Shown: positions 60,217 to 64,000 of the stretch, one piece after another
Layout of the letters: each line of letters opens with the position of its first letter
Numbering within the stretch: position 1 is the first letter of the stretch
Assembly: GCA_016758965.1 (NCBI GenBank)
Contig: JAEPRB010000027.1
Span: 186,001-250,000, forward strand
Direction of reading: 5' to 3'
DNA length: 64,000 bases
DNA from: Circinella minor
Lineage: Eukaryota; Mucoromycota; Mucoromycetes; Mucorales; Lichtheimiaceae
Made by a program: the position numbers and the translations under genes
The notes under the pieces: generated by a model
Told to the model about the DNA's origin: nothing
The model's input: only the letters and a program-made list of their open reading frames with translations
Database searches by the model: none

Positions 60217-61766
60217 TTACATAATTAAGGTAAATAACAAAAAGAAAAGAATAATTGTAGCAAAAATCTTGATCATTAACCATCGATTTGAACTGATATT
60301 TGTATAATATTTTAATAATTCTCTTTGAGCTCCCATTACGTTCATTTCAATATCTTCTGTATTTTGATCAATTCTAATATAGAGTTAAACAATAACGCTA
60401 TTCAGTTTTTTTTTTCTTTTTTTTCCCAATCCATTCGATCAAGTCAATTCAAAAACCTTAAAGAATAAAAATCAATCTTTAAATTATAACATACCGTTGT
60501 ACACTTTCTCGTTGTTCTGCTACCATCGTAGCCAATTGTTGAAAAATACCACCCAATTCAGCAATAGTACTCTCAATACTTTCTATAGCTGTGGATCTAT
60601 GCTCAATATAACGATCTTGTTCTGCTAGCATTAATTGTTGTTGTTGTTGCTGTTGTTCGGGTGTAATCATGGGAATACCCAACGATAATGTGGAATCAGT
60701 TTCTTCATGTTGTGGTTGATATCCTCCTTGTGCTAATAAAGCTGAATTACTATTATTATTTGTTGCAGTTGAAGAAGATGGATCATATTGTTGTTGTTGT
60801 TGGGGCGGAGAATCGGCATTTCCACGACGTCGCGATTTCAGTAATGGTGAACTCACTAAATAAATAAATAATTTGATCCAATTTAATACAATGCAGATAA
60901 ATAATAATCAATTATAATAAAATCTCCTTTACCAAATGATTGTTCTGCGTTTTGTTCTGCAGTAGAAAATAAGAATTGATCCCGTTTGTCCTTAGACATT
61001 TTCATATTCTACATATGCGATATTATTCGTTTCAAATAGCTTTTTCTTTTTTGTTGATTTTATCCGATCCAAAGAAATAACTACTAACCTCGGTTCTAAT
61101 TTCTAATACATCTTTAAAATTCATTGAAGTATCGGCCAATTTACTTTGTAAAGAGACGACTACATTAGAAGTATGTTCAGTTGCTTGTTTGGAAGGGTGT
61201 CGTTGACCTTTGGTATATTCTTGAAGCATAGCAATTTGTTTGTTCAACTTGGCAATATCTTGTTTGATAATAAACGTCAACTCCTATTTTGATTTATATT
61301 CGTTAACTGATTCCCCTTTTTTCTTTCTTTCCTTCATACACTTTCTTTTATATATAAAAAAACAAAGCGCTAATAACAGCTTACTCCAATTTCGACAGGT
61401 TTATCGTCAAATAAAGTCTTACGTTTGGCCACTAATTATAACAGTAATAAACGATCAGTTCTTTTTTTCTTTTTTAACCAATAATAATATGATAATAATA
61501 ATCAAAGGTTGTGCTTAATTCCATTATTTACATTTCGTTAATTTTTCTAGTTTTCCTGCCGTGTTAGTAATATTACGACTAATTTCACCCGCCATCAATG
61601 AAAATTCTGACCGAGAGTGATGCGTTGGTTTCTTATTATTTGATGAAGAATTGAACTTTGGTGATGAAAGTAGTGAACGACGTTCCAAAGTACTAGAAGC
61701 AGTATTTCTGGAACGTATACGATCCACCATGGAGTGGAATTCATTGGTACGATCCTTAAATGACAT
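60217..61766 (-). CDS. SED5: Golgi syntaxin Sed5/STX5 (Qa-SNARE), 356 aa, six exons
   Basis: Exons in order are 61532-61766, 61385-61431, 61089-61283, 60933-61008, 60495-60855 and 60217-60373; all introns are GT-AG and the frame closes at 356 aa. Sed5 drives fusion of ER-derived and intra-Golgi vesicles with the cis-Golgi. It opens with MSFKDRTNEFHS, the peptide that binds Sly1 and is diagnostic of Sed5/STX5. The Habc domain includes KRKTLFDDKPVEIGELTFI and IKQDIAKLNKQIAMLQ. The SNARE motif runs about 264-325 (AIESIESTIAELGGIFQQL, with zero-layer Gln299 in MVAEQRE). A single C-terminal membrane anchor is at about 336-356 (IKIFATIILFFLLFTLIM). Gln repeats fill the linker. It is convergent with the 1240-aa gene. 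Confidence 0.97.
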
Positions 61767-62031
61767 TTGCTGAATTAACTAGTCAAAGAATTTGTATATA
61801 AAAATGGGGTTAGAGAAATTAAAAAATATATATACGTGGCGAGTAATAAGATAAAGGGAGAAGATTCAGTCTAATTTTTGTGCTCTTTAATTGAAGCCAG
61901 TAAATTTTAGTCCTTCCTAATTTGGTGAGTTTTTGACAAAAACAAACCCACTTGGCATAATAATAATTGTTTTTCTTTTCTTTTTTTTTCACAATTCACT
62001 CACACTCAGTCATTTAGTATACTCAACAACC

Positions 62032-62273
62032 ATGGAAGCTCCAGTTCCACTATTTAAAAATAATATTATTATATAACCACTAAATGACATTCATACCCAT
62101 TTGACTTTGACTGATTTAAATCTCACAGAACCACAAAGAGTTTTTGATCAGGGAAAACGCGCACCGTTCTCAGCAAATAAGAAACAACAAGCAAATCAAT
62201 CATATTCTACAGTTTTAAATCTTTTGCACTACAAATTGAAACAATTATACTTTCATACAGAGCTGTTACACAG
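62032..62273 (+). pseudogene. Unassigned exon-like segment divergent from SED5, interrupted by a stop
   Basis: An ATG in good context (ACAACCATGG) at 62032 starts MEAPVPLFKNNIII and then meets TAA at 62074-62076. The same frame continues open for 65 codons after the stop with ordinary protein composition (LTLTDLNLTEPQRVFDQGK, NLLHYKLKQLYFHTELLHR). It ends at a CAG-GTAAAA donor-like edge at 62273. No family is recognised. It may be the 5' end of the broken F-box gene to the right, or a separate decayed gene. The 265 bases between it and SED5 are the shared promoter. Confidence 0.4.
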
Positions 62274-62478
62274 GTAAAAAATAAGCAGCTATCAAAAAAT
62301 ACCTATAAAGCAAAACAAAGGTATCTTGACAACGAAGATAGTATAATGATGATCACCACTCAATATGGATGCAGGGACGTTCAAATAACCACTACTTGCT
62401 ACCATCATTTCACTTCACTAGCATAACCCACGAAAATATTTATTATGATACATGAATGCACCCAACAACAATTTGTAG

Positions 62479-63561
62479 GAAGTTTGTTCTGAACACAAAT
62501 TATTATTTGAGACCCGGATTAATGGCTTTTGTACTGCAATCAATCGACAAAACCAATGTACAGTTGAACCCCGTTTTTTGCACAGGTGGTATTTGGCTCG
62601 AAAGTAGTGCAAAAACTGGGTGTGTGCAAAAAGTGGGGTTGAAAACATAGAAAAATCAAAGTGGGATTGTGACCAAAAGGTGTGCAAAAGGAGGGGGTGT
62701 GCAAAAATCGAGGGTGCAAAAAGCGGGGTTTTACTGTATTATACAAGAGTTACCATTTAAATTAACATCAGCCATTATTACTTTTATCTCGTTTTCAAGT
62801 CAAGGACAACTTATGTTCACATGTCGGTCCTGGTATAAATCCATACTGAATGACTGACCTCAAATGTGGGTATGTTTCGATACGAGTGATGCTGCTAAAT
62901 ACAATCAGGTTTTAGTGATGTAAAATAAATAGCATTTGGTGCATTAAATAACACAATTACAAGTGGAATTCCAGCACTTTTTCATGTAAAAAATACGTAC
63001 AAATATTTCGCTATTACTGATGCCCTTGGTGGGAGAAAAAGAAGCTATAACTTTAATCTTGATTAAGCTGAATCGATTAAAAAATACATTGCAGAAATGA
63101 TGGTGAGGTTTATCCCCAAATACCCAAGGAATATGGATATACTGGATATTAACAATATGAACATTGACGATCAAGATGAATTATGTATGATATTGAAGAA
63201 ATTCAACCATTCAAAGCTAAAAACTTGAAATATGAAATGGCCAGTAGTATTTCATACTGTTATGAAAGAAAAATTGATAGCATTGGCATCATTACATAGT
63301 CTAGAACACCCAAAGATTATATTGGGTTCAGACAGTCATTTAATAAACCCAAAATATTCAGACTGCTTGACGAACGTCAGAAAATATTTAATTTATTTAG
63401 TCAACAAATCAGATAGAGATGAGTATATATGTGCCTGTAAACGTCCTGCTTCTTCGTCAAACCAACAGGAAGAGATAAAAAATTTACACAAAAAAAATTC
63501 AATGGCGGATAAATTATATTATTACAAAAGTAATCATAGTATTGAAGATATATACTTTTAA
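62479..63561 (+). pseudogene. Broken F-box protein gene, split by a MITE
   Basis: After the MITE the frame reads QELPFKLTSAIITFISF and QGQLMFTCRSWYKSILND, an F-box of the kind that binds Skp1. A TGA then interrupts it, followed by PQMWVCFDTSD. Further blocks of gene-like sequence appear in changing frames with several stops: NTITSGIPALFHVKNTYKYF, YPRNMDILDINNMNIDDQDE, and 63232-63561 (VVFHTVMKEKLIALASLHS, LEHPKIILGSDSHLINPK). Reading across the MITE site with one TA kept, the F-box frame is also open to the left to about 62479. An intact relative would target proteins for ubiquitination; this copy cannot. Confidence 0.75.
62559..62738. mobile_element. MITE copy 2 (pogo/Tigger-like), inserted at the F-box pseudogene
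   Basis: The body is 62561-62736 (176 bp) between TA dinucleotides, with ends CAGTTGAACCCCG and CGGGGTTTTACTG. It is very similar along its length to the copy at 54306-54468. It is longer mainly by an extra GTGTGCAAAAGGAGGGG unit, which looks like a tandem duplication of the GTGCAAAA motif. No coding capacity is present. Confidence 0.88.
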
Positions 63562-64000
63562 TAATGCGAACGTAATCATGTCATGAAGGATCGAGAGCAT
63601 CGAGTTATTATCAAGAGAACAATATGATGAAATTATCTTGATACAATCCTCATGCTATCATCCCGTGTAGTTTCTATTTTTATTACGTATAATTATTACG
63701 TATGTAGGTACCATATACACTGTGCTACTTTTAATGTACCAGATATTGCGAAAACATCACAAGACTTTGGGTCTAAAAGATTTAAATTTGGATTTTCATT
63801 GTTCTAACATTTTTTTCTCATAGACCAATCACGATAACGACCTGGTTACACAGGTGGACTTTTCGCATAAGATGCTTCCGTTACCCCCCAAACTCTTATT
63901 TATCAATATGGATTTATGGTCAATATTCTTTCTCTCAATTTTTTTTATTATACTTTACAACTTGACACGCATATATCATTGCTATGACAGCTATATCAAA
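63562..64000. other. Right end of window; no gene seen
   Basis: AT-rich sequence without a supportable frame follows the F-box remnant. It may still be part of that decayed gene, since the frame at 63562 is not obviously the true end. Confidence 0.5.

Noticed and set aside
1..64000. CRISPR array, bacterial operon or prokaryotic defence system
   Set aside because: No regularly spaced repeats, and the genes are spliced eukaryotic genes.

Overview
The window is nuclear DNA from a filamentous fungus, most likely an early-diverging zygomycete (Mucoromycota, probably Mucorales). The reasons are: very AT-rich sequence full of poly(A)/poly(T) tracts; genes cut by many short GT-AG introns (about 50-130 nt, one of 499 nt); Gln/Asn/Ser-rich proteins; and clear fungal or eukaryotic housekeeping genes. 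No bacterial operon, Shine-Dalgarno site, tRNA, rRNA or CRISPR array was found. The species was not determined.

Layout. 3.4-6.0 kb: IQ-motif coiled-coil protein (+). 7.5-8.9 kb: unknown low-complexity protein (+). 9.6-12.2 kb: TPR-phosphatase PP5/PPT1 (12 exons, -), divergent from VMA6, the V-ATPase d subunit (13.1-14.7 kb, +). 15.2-17.4 kb: a La-motif protein of LARP4 type (+). 18.4-18.9 kb: a decayed copy of the GNAT acetyltransferase gene whose intact version sits at 22.2-23.0 kb (-). 20.0-20.8 kb: a stand-alone C2-domain protein (-). 26.8-28.1 kb: glutathione S-transferase (-). 30.2-33.3 kb: wreck of a Ty3/gypsy retrotransposon (-). 33.3-39.2 kb: gene-poor. 39.2-41.2 kb: intronless protein of unknown function (+). 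41.2-47.1 kb: gene-poor, with a 31-unit AAT microsatellite and a set of exon-like islands on the minus strand. 47.5-52.0 kb: three highly conserved minus-strand genes, ADP/ATP carrier, ornithine aminotransferase and ribosomal protein eS30. 54.3-54.8 kb: a MITE beside a poly(A)-ended fragment. 56.2-60.0 kb: a 1240-residue low-complexity protein (+), convergent with the syntaxin SED5 (60.2-61.8 kb, -). 62.0-63.6 kb: a broken F-box gene with a second copy of the MITE at its 5' end.

The genes do not form one pathway; this is ordinary eukaryotic chromosome. The intron-exon models of the conserved genes were joined by hand and every one closes in frame: 488 aa PP5, 346 aa Vma6, 498 aa LARP, 134 aa C2, 241 aa GNAT, 211 aa GST, 304 aa carrier, 431 aa OAT, 65 aa eS30, 356 aa Sed5.

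The points most worth a second look are: a repeated E2F-type site (TTTTCCCGCCAA or its 11-base core) near three otherwise unknown low-complexity or coiled-coil genes; a LARP4-architecture protein in a fungus, with a stop-free 108-nt intron inside its La motif; the TA-flanked pogo/Tigger-like MITE pair; the tandem-derived acetyltransferase pseudogene; and the exon-like islands at 44.5-47.1 kb.
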